Assembly (NCBI GenBank): GCA_029979005.1 | Contig: JAPOIJ010000021.1 | Span: 1 to 41,960, forward strand | Source of the DNA: Planctomycetota bacterium | Lineage (GTDB): Bacteria > Planctomycetota > Planctomycetia > Pirellulales > Pirellulaceae | Reading direction: 5' to 3' | DNA: 41,960 nucleotides | Part shown: piece after piece, positions 17,672 through 26,333 of the stretch | How the letters are laid out: each line of letters starts with the position of its first letter | Numbering within the stretch: position 1 is the first letter of the stretch | Notes under the pieces: generated by a model | Seen by the model: only the letters and a program-made list of their open reading frames with translations | The model's database searches: none | What the model was told of the DNA's origin: nothing | Made by a program: the position numbers and the translations under genes

Positions 17672-18442
17672 GTGGCGGCTTTTTTTGCTTTAATTTGCAC
17701 GCTTATCGTTTCGTTTCTGGTGACTCGAGTCGGATCGGTGGCATTGTCTTTGACCGGCATGGCGCAGGATTCGGCACGATTTCAGGCAAAGTCAGCGTAC
17801 ACCGGCGTCGGCTTTACCACGAGTGAATCTGAGCAAGTGGTTGATCATCCGGTTCGGCGACGCATTCTCTCGACGCTGATGACATTAGGTAATGTAGGTA
17901 TTGCCGTCGTGATTGCATCGATGATGGGTACCTTTGCCACGGTGGCAACAAGCGATACGCACATCGCCTATCGAGTCGCCTTGTTGTCCGGCGTATTGGT
18001 TTCCCTTTGGGTAATTGGTACTCGGCGTTGGTTCGACCAGGGAATTGAGAGTTTGATCGCTTATGCTTTACGTCGGTGGACTCATCTGGACGTCCATGAT
18101 TACGTATCACTTTTACATTTAGCAGATGGATTTGTTGTTTTTGAAATTTGTGTTAACGAGGGAGATTGGGTTTGTGACAAAACGTTAGCCGAGGCAATGC
18201 TGTCGGCGGAAGGCGTTTTGATACTTGGAATCCACCGGGCTAATGGAAAATATATCGGAAGCCCCAACGGCAGAACTCAAGTGCACTTGGGGGACGTACT
18301 CACGGTGTATGGCCCTCGGTTGCGCCTTGAAGAACTTGATCTTCGCCAGCAAGGGTATCAAGGGGATACGGCACATCGAACGGCAATCGAGGATCAGCAG
18401 AAAACGGTTGCGGAAGAGGAAAACGATTCGGAAGTGGAGTGA
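17672..18442 (+). CDS. Membrane protein with C-terminal TrkA-C (RCK_C) domain
   Basis: The start GTG is preceded by a strong AGGAGG at 17660-17665, six bases before it. The N-terminal half has three hydrophobic segments (residues about 3-22, about 65-90 and about 100-120). Between the first two is the loop AYTGVGFTTSESE, which resembles the TGFTT selectivity-filter loops of Trk/Ktr potassium transporters, although no complete transporter is present. Residues about 140-225 form a TrkA-C-like ligand-sensing domain ending in HLGDVLTVYGP. The tail is acidic. A small ion-channel regulator or transporter-like protein is the best reading; the ion is not proven. The gene has no obvious operon partner. 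Confidence 0.75.
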   Translation: MAAFFALICTLIVSFLVTRVGSVALSLTGMAQDSARFQAKSAYTGVGFTTSESEQVVDHPVRRRILSTLMTLGNVGIAVVIASMMGTFATVATSDTHIAYRVALLSGVLVSLWVIGTRRWFDQGIESLIAYALRRWTHLDVHDYVSLLHLADGFVVFEICVNEGDWVCDKTLAEAMLSAEGVLILGIHRANGKYIGSPNGRTQVHLGDVLTVYGPRLRLEELDLRQQGYQGDTAHRTAIEDQQKTVAEEENDSEVE

Positions 18443-18522
18443 GGAATGTTTTGCGAGCCGATTCTTTGGCCGAAAATGGTACAAACGAATCTGTCTTTGC
18501 TGAACTTGATAAAGTTACCTTA

Positions 18523-18906
18523 CTAAGTAACGATGCTGATTTTTGCCAGTTGATTATCATCTTCGAGCAACACGTTCCACCGTTCTTGTTCAAATTGAAG
18601 GAATGCCAATCGAGTTTCTGATTTGTGCCCCCAATGGTAATGACCGGAACGAATTCGCTTGACGGTTCCACGGTTATGGGAAACGGGACCTTCGTAATCG
18701 AGGTAGTGGATTCGATGATCGATGATTCTCTTTCCCAGTACAGTTTGATCGGCGGTAGGTAGCTGTTCCAAACGCCATGTCCAAAGTTTATTTTGAAATT
18801 CCAGCATGAGATCCCAGTGATCCATGTCATCAACTTGATGGAATAGGACGACGCATCGAGTGATTTGGTCGCCGCTCTCGGCATGGTTATTGGTAGGGGT
18901 TTTCAT
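18523..18906 (-). CDS. Stand-alone LigD 3'-phosphoesterase-like protein
   Basis: The 127-residue protein resembles the phosphoesterase domain of bacterial DNA ligase D, which trims 3'-phosphate or ribonucleotide ends during end joining. The core is CVVLFHQVDDMDHWDLMLE, then LWTWRLEQ, DHRIHYLDYEGPV and GHYHW. Aligned to LigD, the metal ligands (two His and the Asp of HWD) and the later His/Tyr pair of DHRIHY are kept. The arginine of the usual HxDxRLE motif is replaced by Met. The ligase and polymerase domains are absent. It stands alone, converging on the TrkA-C gene. Short solo versions of this domain are known in several bacteria and archaea. The activity of this one is uncertain because of the missing Arg. 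Confidence 0.75.
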   Translation of the reverse strand: MKTPTNNHAESGDQITRCVVLFHQVDDMDHWDLMLEFQNKLWTWRLEQLPTADQTVLGKRIIDHRIHYLDYEGPVSHNRGTVKRIRSGHYHWGHKSETRLAFLQFEQERWNVLLEDDNQLAKISIVT

Positions 18907-18998
18907 TTCGAGCGCAAAATGGGAAGTTGTTCACTTTTCCGGTGAGATAGCGTGCGTTAGCTCTTGGCGCAGAGACCGATGTTTTTCAAGATTAAATT

Positions 18999-20054
18999 AT
19001 GGACGCCACGAATTCCCAAGTACCGAACTTTGTTTTGCCAAACGTCAAGCCAATCTCCATTGGAAACGTTACGGTTGATCCACCGATTTTACAAGCGCCC
19101 ATGGCAGGTTTTACCAATTATGCGTTTCGGCAAATCGTCCGTGAGTACGGCGGTTCGGGCTTGATTGCGACAGAAATGGTCAACGCACGCGGATTTGTTT
19201 GGCTGGACGAAAATACTCCAGAGCACCCGGAACGGCTTTGGGGAGTTCGTGACGAACCGCGACCGCTGGCCGTGCAAATCTGGGATAATCAACCAGAAAC
19301 GATGGCGAAAGTCGGTCGGCGGTTGGTTGAGGATTACAAAGTAAGCATTGTCGATATTAATTTTGGTTGTCCTGTAAAGCAGGTAACTGAGAAAGCAAAA
19401 AGCGGGAGTTATCTCCTGCGTACGCCTGACAAAATGGGCGAGATCATTTCTGAGGTTGTTAAGGCCTGCGCACCAACTCCTGTCACCGCAAAGATTCGAT
19501 TGGGATGCACGCGGGATAACATTAACGCAATCGATGTCGCGCAGGTGGTGGAAGGTTCGGGGGCTGCCGCGCTAACCGTTCACGGGCGAACGGCACAGGA
19601 TATGTTCCGGGGGCATTCGGATTGGGATCGGATTTCTGAAATTCGACCCTATTTGAAAAGGATTCCACTGATCGGGAATGGCGATCTGGACAGTCATGAA
19701 AAGGTAATGCATGCGTTTCAGAATTACGATGTCGACGGCGTAATGATTGCCAGAGCCTGCCTTGGGAGGCCCTGGCTTTTTGCTCAGTGTAAAGCTGCAT
19801 TGTTGGGTGAGCCAGTACCTCCGGATCCTTCATTAGCTGAACAGAGGGCCTGTTTGCTGCACCATTTCGATCTAATTGTGCAAAGATTCGGTGAAAGCAA
19901 AGGGGCGCAGTTGATGCGCAGATATGCCTGTTGCTATGCACAAGGCAGATTTGGTGCTCGGCATTTTCGTACACACGTTGCGAAGGTAAGTACGGCAGAA
20001 GAGTTTTATGCGGTGGTGGAGGAGTATTTTCCGGTCGATAAAGTTGACGTCTAA
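18999..20054 (+). CDS. dus: tRNA-dihydrouridine synthase
   Basis: Dus enzymes reduce uridines in tRNA D-loops with FMN and NADPH. The 351-residue protein has the FMN-barrel start LQAPMAGFTNYAFR, the catalytic-cysteine motif INFGCPVKQV, KIRLGCTRDN, the phosphate-binding VHGRTAQDMFRG and IGNGDL, and the end motif DGVMIARACLGRPWLF. The family normally shows GAG after the cysteine region; here it reads KSGSYLL, a modest deviation. The paralogue class (DusB-like) is a guess. It has its own upstream region and no clear operon partner. The N-terminal 20 or so residues precede the barrel and the start is the first ATG of the frame. Confidence 0.93.
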   Translation: MDATNSQVPNFVLPNVKPISIGNVTVDPPILQAPMAGFTNYAFRQIVREYGGSGLIATEMVNARGFVWLDENTPEHPERLWGVRDEPRPLAVQIWDNQPETMAKVGRRLVEDYKVSIVDINFGCPVKQVTEKAKSGSYLLRTPDKMGEIISEVVKACAPTPVTAKIRLGCTRDNINAIDVAQVVEGSGAAALTVHGRTAQDMFRGHSDWDRISEIRPYLKRIPLIGNGDLDSHEKVMHAFQNYDVDGVMIARACLGRPWLFAQCKAALLGEPVPPDPSLAEQRACLLHHFDLIVQRFGESKGAQLMRRYACCYAQGRFGARHFRTHVAKVSTAEEFYAVVEEYFPVDKVDV

Positions 20055-20172
20055 ACCGCTAGTGTTGTTGGATCGATTTGGCTAGTGGTCGAGTCTCCCT
20101 TTAAGGTCAGGGGCTGTCGGCAGAGGTCTACTTAAAGACACTTCAAATTTTTATTGATTGCAAGGACGAAAG

Positions 20173-21120
20173 ATGGATCACCAGCCGAATCAACTGGCTC
20201 ATCAGTTATTTGAAAAGGCAATCGCGGATCGCGAGGCGTTGGGGATTCAGTTTGAATCGGTAAGTGGCGCCCGTGTCTTGGATTTTGCAGTTGGACGTGC
20301 CGGATGTTTGGACGCTGGAGTTCTGTTGGGGAAAATTTGCATGGGCGGGTTGGCCCAGATTGTCGTAAGTGATGGCGATGATTCACTGGGGCTTCGGTCG
20401 GTTGAAGTTTGCACCGATGAGCCTTTGTTGGCATGCATTGGGTCTCAATATGCCGGTTGGCCGATTTCGTGTGGTGACTATTTTGCTATGGGGAGTGGCC
20501 CGTTTCGGTTGTTACGGGGTGAAGAGGATGTTTTATCGGCTTATCGACTTTCAGCCACGCGGCAGCAGGCGGTGGGAGTCTTGGAGTCGAATCAATTGCC
20601 GTCTAATGCAACGCTTGAGCAAATGGCAGCAGAGTGTGGTATCGAAAACAGCCTTCTTAACGTCTGTGTTGCTAGAACGGCGAGCTGGCCGGGTGCTGTC
20701 CAGGTGGTGGCGAGATCTGTCGAAGTAGCGATGCACAAATTGAACGAATTGCAGTTTGACTTAAGCACGATACGCTCCGCCGTTGGGAAGGCTCCGCTTC
20801 CTCCTTTGGCGGGAGACGACATGACTGCGTTGGGGTGGACTAACGACGCTATCTTGTACGGCGGTCGGGTAGAGCTGGTTGTTGATGCTGCTGATGAGGC
20901 TGTTAGTTCGGTGGTAGAGCGTTTACCAAGTTCGAGCTCTCCAGAATTTGGTGCACCTTTTTTAGATATCTTCGAACGATACAACAAAGATTTTTATAAA
21001 ATTGATAAGATGTTGTTTAGCCCAGCCAGTGTAAGGATTGAGAATCAGGCAACGGGTACTGTTTGGGATGTTGGAGAAATCAGACACGACATCCTTAAAC
21101 GCTCCTATGGGATGGAGTAA
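20173..21120 (+). CDS. mch: Methenyltetrahydromethanopterin cyclohydrolase
   Basis: Mch hydrolyses 5,10-methenyl-tetrahydromethanopterin to the formyl form, a step of tetrahydromethanopterin-linked C1 oxidation found in methylotrophs, methanogens and many planctomycetes. The ATG at 20173 is chosen over an in-frame TTG at 20158 because AAGGACG lies just upstream. Visible family blocks are VLESNQLPS, VQVVARSVE with the following MHKLNELQFD, GKAPLPPLAGDD, the signature TNDAILYGGRVEL, and LPSSSSPEFG with FYKID near the end. Its 315 residues match the family. The next gene begins 3 bases after the stop, so the two are surely co-transcribed. Assignment is secure. Confidence 0.94.
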   Translation: MDHQPNQLAHQLFEKAIADREALGIQFESVSGARVLDFAVGRAGCLDAGVLLGKICMGGLAQIVVSDGDDSLGLRSVEVCTDEPLLACIGSQYAGWPISCGDYFAMGSGPFRLLRGEEDVLSAYRLSATRQQAVGVLESNQLPSNATLEQMAAECGIENSLLNVCVARTASWPGAVQVVARSVEVAMHKLNELQFDLSTIRSAVGKAPLPPLAGDDMTALGWTNDAILYGGRVELVVDAADEAVSSVVERLPSSSSPEFGAPFLDIFERYNKDFYKIDKMLFSPASVRIENQATGTVWDVGEIRHDILKRSYGME

Positions 21121-21123
21121 ACG

Positions 21124-21990
21124 ATGCGGATCGTGGTTTTATCGAATCCAGACAGTTGGTACTTTTTGGATTTAGTCCGCGCCGGTGGAGCACGCCATGA
21201 TATTGTTGCAGTGTCATTCGAGGCGCTTGCGGCGTCGGTTGGAACGAATGTGAAATTCAGCCTTGATGCGGATTGTGTTATTGCCAGAACCATGCCCGCG
21301 GGATCGTTGGAACAGATTGTTTTTCGAATGGATTGCCTGGGGCAATTGAAAACCGCTGGTGTTTTATTAGTTAATTCGCCGCGCGCGATTGAGGCGGCGG
21401 TTGATAAGTATCTTTCCCTCGCGCTGATCAAGCGATCTGGATTACCCGTCCCCGAGACTTTCGTTTCTCAAGATTTATCTATCGCGATGGAAGGATTTTA
21501 TGAGTTGGGCAAGGATGTTGTTGTAAAACCAATTTTCGGTAGCCTTGGGCGCGGCATTGTTCGCTTAAATACAGAAGATCAGGCGGCTAGGTATTTTCGT
21601 GAATTGGTCGGAGACCAGCGGGTGATTTATCAGCAAAAATTTATTAGTCACCCCGGATATGATGTTCGTTTACTGGTGTTGGGAGATCGCGTGTGGGGAA
21701 TGAAGCGCAAAAATCCCAACCACTGGATTACAAATATCAGCCAAGGTGGGGTTGGTGAGTTTTATCAAGTTGGGCCAGAAGAGAGAGAGTTGGCAATAGC
21801 CGCAGCTTCCGCGGTTGGAGCGCATTTTGCGGGGGTTGATCTGATAACCGACACGAAGACAGGCGACCAGTATATTTTAGAAGTCAATGCTGTGCCCGGG
21901 TGGAGAGCCATTGCGGGGGTTACGGGCGTTGATATTGCTGAAGAGTTGATCTCCGAAATTGAGTGCCTGTATCGAGCACAACCGCTATGA
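21124..21990 (+). CDS. RimK-family ATP-grasp ligase, coupled to mch
   Basis: ATP-grasp ligases join a carboxylate to an amine or thiol via an acyl phosphate. This 288-residue protein has the family layout: an N-terminal Rossmann-like part, then VVVKPIFGSLGRGIVRL (the glycine-rich ATP loop), QQKFI, DVRLLVLGDRVWGMKR and the magnesium-binding end FAGVDLITD with LEVNAVPGW. It is closest in type to RimK/MptN-like enzymes that add glutamate to cofactors. It starts three bases after mch, with GGAG inside the end of mch as ribosome-binding site. The position suggests a role in tetrahydromethanopterin side-chain synthesis; this is inferred from context, not proven. Confidence 0.82.
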   Translation: MRIVVLSNPDSWYFLDLVRAGGARHDIVAVSFEALAASVGTNVKFSLDADCVIARTMPAGSLEQIVFRMDCLGQLKTAGVLLVNSPRAIEAAVDKYLSLALIKRSGLPVPETFVSQDLSIAMEGFYELGKDVVVKPIFGSLGRGIVRLNTEDQAARYFRELVGDQRVIYQQKFISHPGYDVRLLVLGDRVWGMKRKNPNHWITNISQGGVGEFYQVGPEERELAIAAASAVGAHFAGVDLITDTKTGDQYILEVNAVPGWRAIAGVTGVDIAEELISEIECLYRAQPL

Positions 21991-22028
21991 AAATCGGGGC
22001 GAGCGGAGCTTGTGTATCTCCGGTGGAA

Positions 22029-23747
22029 TTAAGAGCCAATTTTCTGTTCGGCCCAAACTCGCAGTTGTTCTCGAAATATTTTCGAATTGTGGCGTATGTC
22101 GACGGGTAATGATCGATGAAGCAGGAAGTCATCGATTGAATTGGTTTGCCAAAATCTTCCCGCAAGAGATTTGATTTCCGCAAGCAGCTTATTCTCGTTT
22201 GTTTTTGAAGTTGGCCAGTGCTCGGGGTTGGGTTCGCAGATCATGACGGGCCGATGTTTACCGGCCGCGCCAAGGCCGACTAAAGCACTGCGGTAAATTT
22301 GAGGGTGAGTGTTGATAATGGCTTCACAAGGAATCGTAAACATGGTGTGCTGCGAGGTTTGAACTCGGTGTGTTTTTCTACCGCAAAACCAAAAGCGATC
22401 CTGTTCATCGAGGTATCCGAGGTCTCCCATTCGGTGCCAAAAGGAATCGCCATCGGAAATCTTGTGATCGGCGTTGGCGTCCGTGCGAGTTACGTATTGA
22501 TCAGAAACGACTGGCCCGCGTACTATTAGTTCACCAACCATTCCTTTTTGAAGAGGAGTGGTGTCGCAAATTTCCTGAATTGGATTGTCATCGATAGCAA
22601 TTATTTGCCAGTCGATTTTTGGGAAACGTTTCCCAACGCAGGTTCCTTCACCGCGTTCGGTGCGTTCAGCTGTCTCCTTCAGAACGACGCCCCCAGAGTT
22701 GCAAGCAATGGGAAGCGATTCGGTTGCTCCATAGGGCGTGAAAGTATCACCGGTGGGTGAAATGATTTGTTTGATTTTCCTTAAAGTTTGAGGGGGCACT
22801 GGCGCACCCGCGCTAAGAATTCGCTCGATGGTTGGCAGTTGTTTTGAATGTTGGACGCAATAATTGGCGACCGTATTCCAAAGGGCTGGAGAGCCAAATG
22901 ACTGATTGGCTTGAAATTGCTCGACGGCGTCGATGATGTTGGGTGGGTAGACATCCGCGGGACGTGTGGGATCCATTTGAGGAAATACAGTTGTAGTTCC
23001 CATGGCAACATTGAACAAAGCGAATAGTGGAAATCCGGACACATCGGTGCCGCCGGGTGCGAGGCGAAAGTAATTCGCGATTTGCTCGCACTGTTCGATG
23101 AAAATTTGATGACGGTACAAAACTCCCTTGGGGGGGCCAGTACTTCCTGTCGTAAAGATGATGGCCGCTGGATCAGTGCGTTTCAGTTTGACCCACGGCG
23201 GGGAAGTATTGTCTGTTTGCTTGAAGAATTGTTTTGCATTCTTGCAACCAGGGAACCGACCGTTGATAACAACATTGTGTTTGCATTTTGGGAATTTGGA
23301 GAAAAATATTGATCTCGCTAGGTGAGCGAGGGGGATCCCAAAAATCCCTTCGGGGCGAGCATCCGACAGGCACTGGATCATGTTTCTCCGGCCCATGCCG
23401 GGATCAATTAAGATCGTCACAACCCCTGACTTAAACAAACCAAAAACTGAAGCGACGAAATCAATTCCGGGAGGCACCATCAGAGCAATTCGCATCCCAG
23501 GCTGAATTCCCATGTCGATTAAACCATTGGCAATTTGGTTGCTTTTTCGTTCCAGTTCGGCAAAAGTGATGGATTCGTAATCGATTGATTTATCGGAAGC
23601 GACCCGTTGAGGTTGCCCCTTACGGGGACAAGCAACGGCAATCGAATGGGGCATGGATTCAGCCATTTCCGTCAACGAATAGCCGATGTTTTCGAGGCTA
23701 TCCAGAGACAGGGGGTGAAACTCAGCCGAAGGGGGTGTGGTTGTCAT
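22029..23747 (-). CDS. OleC-like AMP-dependent ligase (beta-lactone synthetase type)
   Basis: This 572-residue member of the acyl-adenylate family resembles OleC, which turns beta-hydroxy acids into beta-lactones in long-chain olefin synthesis. The characteristic DPGMGRRNMIQCLSDA segment follows the first third. The ATP loop FTTGSTGPPKGV begins at residue 198, the adenine motif is PYGATES, and the late hinge region is GDLGYLDEQDRFWFCGR. The neighbours are not OleA, OleB or OleD, so the other steps must be encoded elsewhere, or the gene has another substrate. A generic fatty-acyl ligase is the main alternative. It converges on the ATP-grasp gene with a 38-base gap. Confidence 0.8.
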   Translation of the reverse strand: MTTTPPSAEFHPLSLDSLENIGYSLTEMAESMPHSIAVACPRKGQPQRVASDKSIDYESITFAELERKSNQIANGLIDMGIQPGMRIALMVPPGIDFVASVFGLFKSGVVTILIDPGMGRRNMIQCLSDARPEGIFGIPLAHLARSIFFSKFPKCKHNVVINGRFPGCKNAKQFFKQTDNTSPPWVKLKRTDPAAIIFTTGSTGPPKGVLYRHQIFIEQCEQIANYFRLAPGGTDVSGFPLFALFNVAMGTTTVFPQMDPTRPADVYPPNIIDAVEQFQANQSFGSPALWNTVANYCVQHSKQLPTIERILSAGAPVPPQTLRKIKQIISPTGDTFTPYGATESLPIACNSGGVVLKETAERTERGEGTCVGKRFPKIDWQIIAIDDNPIQEICDTTPLQKGMVGELIVRGPVVSDQYVTRTDANADHKISDGDSFWHRMGDLGYLDEQDRFWFCGRKTHRVQTSQHTMFTIPCEAIINTHPQIYRSALVGLGAAGKHRPVMICEPNPEHWPTSKTNENKLLAEIKSLAGRFWQTNSIDDFLLHRSLPVDIRHNSKIFREQLRVWAEQKIGS

Positions 23748-23969
23748 TACTTCCGCAGTGGGTTCTTGAGAGTTTATGTGCGTTGTTCGGATTGCAGTTT
23801 GCCAAGGTGTAATTGTATGGCAAAACTGAGGCTCATAGGCTTTCGGCAGGCTCTAAATTCACGTAAATTGTAAACACCGAAAATCGTTTAAAAAGTCAAT
23901 GATTCTCTTGGTCACAGGGCTTGTGTGGTCAGAGTCATTGGCAAAAAAAATAATTCACTTGCGTTTGGT

Positions 23970-26162
23970 ATGTCAGACGATCTGCATGTCGAACCTGCGT
24001 TGGAACATTATATGGATATTGACATTTATCAGCAGTGCCCCTGCCACGCCGAAAAGAAAATTAAGTTTTGTTGTGGCAAGGGGGTGATTGGTGATTTGAA
24101 CGAAGTGCTTGCCAAGAATAAATCCGGTCAGTCCACGGCGGCACTCGACCAAATTGATCGAGCGATAAAAAAGTCGGGGCCTAAGGATTGTCTGTTAACT
24201 ATTCAGACACACATTCTTATCACTAATGGGGAAATTGAAAAGGCTCGAGAATCTAACGAGCTCTTTTTGAAAACCAACCCCAAGCATTCCACAGGCTTGC
24301 ACCATCGGGCACTTATTTTTCTTGCAGAGGGCAAAACAGAAGACGCGGTTGAGGCACTTCAGGATGCCATGGACGCGATTACAGGAAATGAAATTCCGAT
24401 TTCTCTCGCCAATGCTTTTAGGATGGTTGGTGTTGCCCTTTTCAGTGAAGGGAAAACGATGGCGGGACGAGCACATTTAAAATACGCGATGGTGCTCAAA
24501 AACGATTCGGATCCTGAGATCGGGCGAATGTTACAGGAGTCACTGGCTGCTCCCTCGACACCGCTTGTGTTAAAGCAGGACTTTCCACTTGCCCCAGTTC
24601 CTGAAGGTGTTGAATGGGAAAAGCGTTATGTCAACACATTCCGGGCGCTGGATCGCGGGCAGTTTCGTAAAGCGTTGAAGTTCTTAAATAAAATTGATTC
24701 TGAATTTCCGGATTTACCAATCATTGCTCGCGGGATTGCCATCGTAAATTCCTATCTTGGTCGAATTGACGATCAGGTTGCAGCATGGCGTCGATATAGT
24801 CGGCTCGACGGTGTGCCGGTACTTGAAGGTGCGGAAGCTGAGGCGATTGCCCAGTTGTTTGATACGAAAGCCTTGGCATCAACTGTTGCGATCGTTCGGC
24901 ATACTTACGAAATAGATGGAGTGGATTTGGTAAGTGAGCTCGCATTGTCAAATTCAAGATTGGCAAATTCGGAGCCGATGCCATCTGATCCGTTTGATGA
25001 GGGGCCAGCGCCCCGAATGAATTTTTTGATATTGGATCGTGATGCCGTTACGGATGCTGCTGAATTGACCTTGGAAAACGTGCCGAGCGTAATTGGTGAG
25101 CTTCTTGTATTCGGAAAGCAGACCGATCGCGGGGCACGACTTGAAGTCATAACCGCGAAAGATTCTCGTTTAGAACAAGTGACTTCGTTTGTCACGGAGT
25201 TGTTCGGTGATTCGATAACCGGTGATGTGGTTGAGCAAACGATTGGTGAATCTACTGCCATGAGTGAATTGCTGGAGTGGCGCTGGCACTTACCGGAAGG
25301 GGTTACTCGAAAGCAACACTCGGAAATGGTGGAAGCCCATCGAGAACATTTGATGGTGGATGAATGGCCCAAGCTTGAATTCAAGATTTTGGGTGATCGG
25401 TCAGCAGAGGAGGCGAAGGGCGATCCGGAAGTTGAACTTGCACTTCGAGCTCTGGTGCTGATGCTAGAGAACGCGTCGCAGGGGCAAGGGTTTACCGATA
25501 GTCTGGGCCGCAAGATGCGTGAGAAACTTGGTTTGTCAGAATACGATCGCATTACTCCGGAGGGTGATCTGCTAACCAGTTCACCGATTCTCCAGCAGTA
25601 TCTCGACTTTGGTGCGCTTTCCGAAGCTCAGCTAATGTCTGTGCAGCACGCCGCAATGGGCGTCGGTAATGTCAGGGTTTTAAAGCAGTTAGTTCGAGAA
25701 GTTTTGTCGCGTCCGGACATGGAATCGATGCCGCGTGACGTCAGCTATTCGATGATGGCTCATTTTGCAGATGATGATACTGAAGCTTTGGATTTCTTGG
25801 AAAAAGCAAAAGAGGAGGCGGTAAAATCGGGCAGATCCGTCGGGATTTACTTTGTTCAGGAATTTGAATTTAAATTGATGCGTGGAATGACGGACCAAAT
25901 TACAGAACTTCTCCAAACGATTCAAAGGAATTACCTGAATGAGCCGGAAGTTGAGTATCAGTTGGTAAGGGTTCTTGATCGCTTCGGGATTGGCCCTGAT
26001 CGCGGACCGATTCGAGGTGCGCCGGAAGCCGCTCCGCCGGAATCAAGCCAGGGCGGCATATGGACTCCCGACCAAGGTGGAGCGCCACAACCGGAGACGG
26101 CGGTTAATTCGGATAGCGAGGCCGGTGGTGAAAGTGCATCGGGATTGTGGATTCCAGAGTAG
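23970..26162 (+). CDS. SEC-C zinc-binding and TPR protein with Trp-Pro C-terminal motif
   Basis: The ATG at 23970 is chosen; an in-frame GTG at 23925 would add a 15-residue lead. A SEC-C zinc motif, CPCHAEKKIKFCC with Cys23, 25, 34 and 35, is near the N-terminus, as in the SecA C-terminal tail and related adaptor proteins. Helical TPR-like repeats follow (from about residue 45 to 170), then a long helical region. The C-terminus contains GGIWTPD and a final SGLWIPE, two copies of a short Trp-Pro motif in a Gly/Glu-rich tail. No enzyme motif is visible; a scaffold or docking role is plausible. The next gene begins about 170 bases later. Confidence 0.8.
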   Translation: MSDDLHVEPALEHYMDIDIYQQCPCHAEKKIKFCCGKGVIGDLNEVLAKNKSGQSTAALDQIDRAIKKSGPKDCLLTIQTHILITNGEIEKARESNELFLKTNPKHSTGLHHRALIFLAEGKTEDAVEALQDAMDAITGNEIPISLANAFRMVGVALFSEGKTMAGRAHLKYAMVLKNDSDPEIGRMLQESLAAPSTPLVLKQDFPLAPVPEGVEWEKRYVNTFRALDRGQFRKALKFLNKIDSEFPDLPIIARGIAIVNSYLGRIDDQVAAWRRYSRLDGVPVLEGAEAEAIAQLFDTKALASTVAIVRHTYEIDGVDLVSELALSNSRLANSEPMPSDPFDEGPAPRMNFLILDRDAVTDAAELTLENVPSVIGELLVFGKQTDRGARLEVITAKDSRLEQVTSFVTELFGDSITGDVVEQTIGESTAMSELLEWRWHLPEGVTRKQHSEMVEAHREHLMVDEWPKLEFKILGDRSAEEAKGDPEVELALRALVLMLENASQGQGFTDSLGRKMREKLGLSEYDRITPEGDLLTSSPILQQYLDFGALSEAQLMSVQHAAMGVGNVRVLKQLVREVLSRPDMESMPRDVSYSMMAHFADDDTEALDFLEKAKEEAVKSGRSVGIYFVQEFEFKLMRGMTDQITELLQTIQRNYLNEPEVEYQLVRVLDRFGIGPDRGPIRGAPEAAPPESSQGGIWTPDQGGAPQPETAVNSDSEAGGESASGLWIPE

Positions 26163-26333
26163 ATTCTATCGGCATAGATCAAGTTGGAGCGGTTCCCTGA
26201 TTGGTCGGATTTGATGGGAGGGACGGAAGAGGAAGCGGTTGCAAGTGGCAATCCCAGATTCGAATAAGGCGTTGGGTCCGAAGCGAGTAGTGGATTTGCT
26301 AAGAGTTAGGTTTTATCGACGGAGAGTACGGAA

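Noticed and set aside
18300..18884. Minus-strand 194-residue frame overlapping the LigD-like gene in another frame
   Set aside because: The LigD-like frame at 18523-18906 has the conserved HWD and DHRIHY motifs; this frame has none and runs into the TrkA-C gene.
24905..25552. Minus-strand 215-residue Ser-rich frame
   Set aside because: Antisense shadow of the SEC-C/TPR protein with no recognisable domain.
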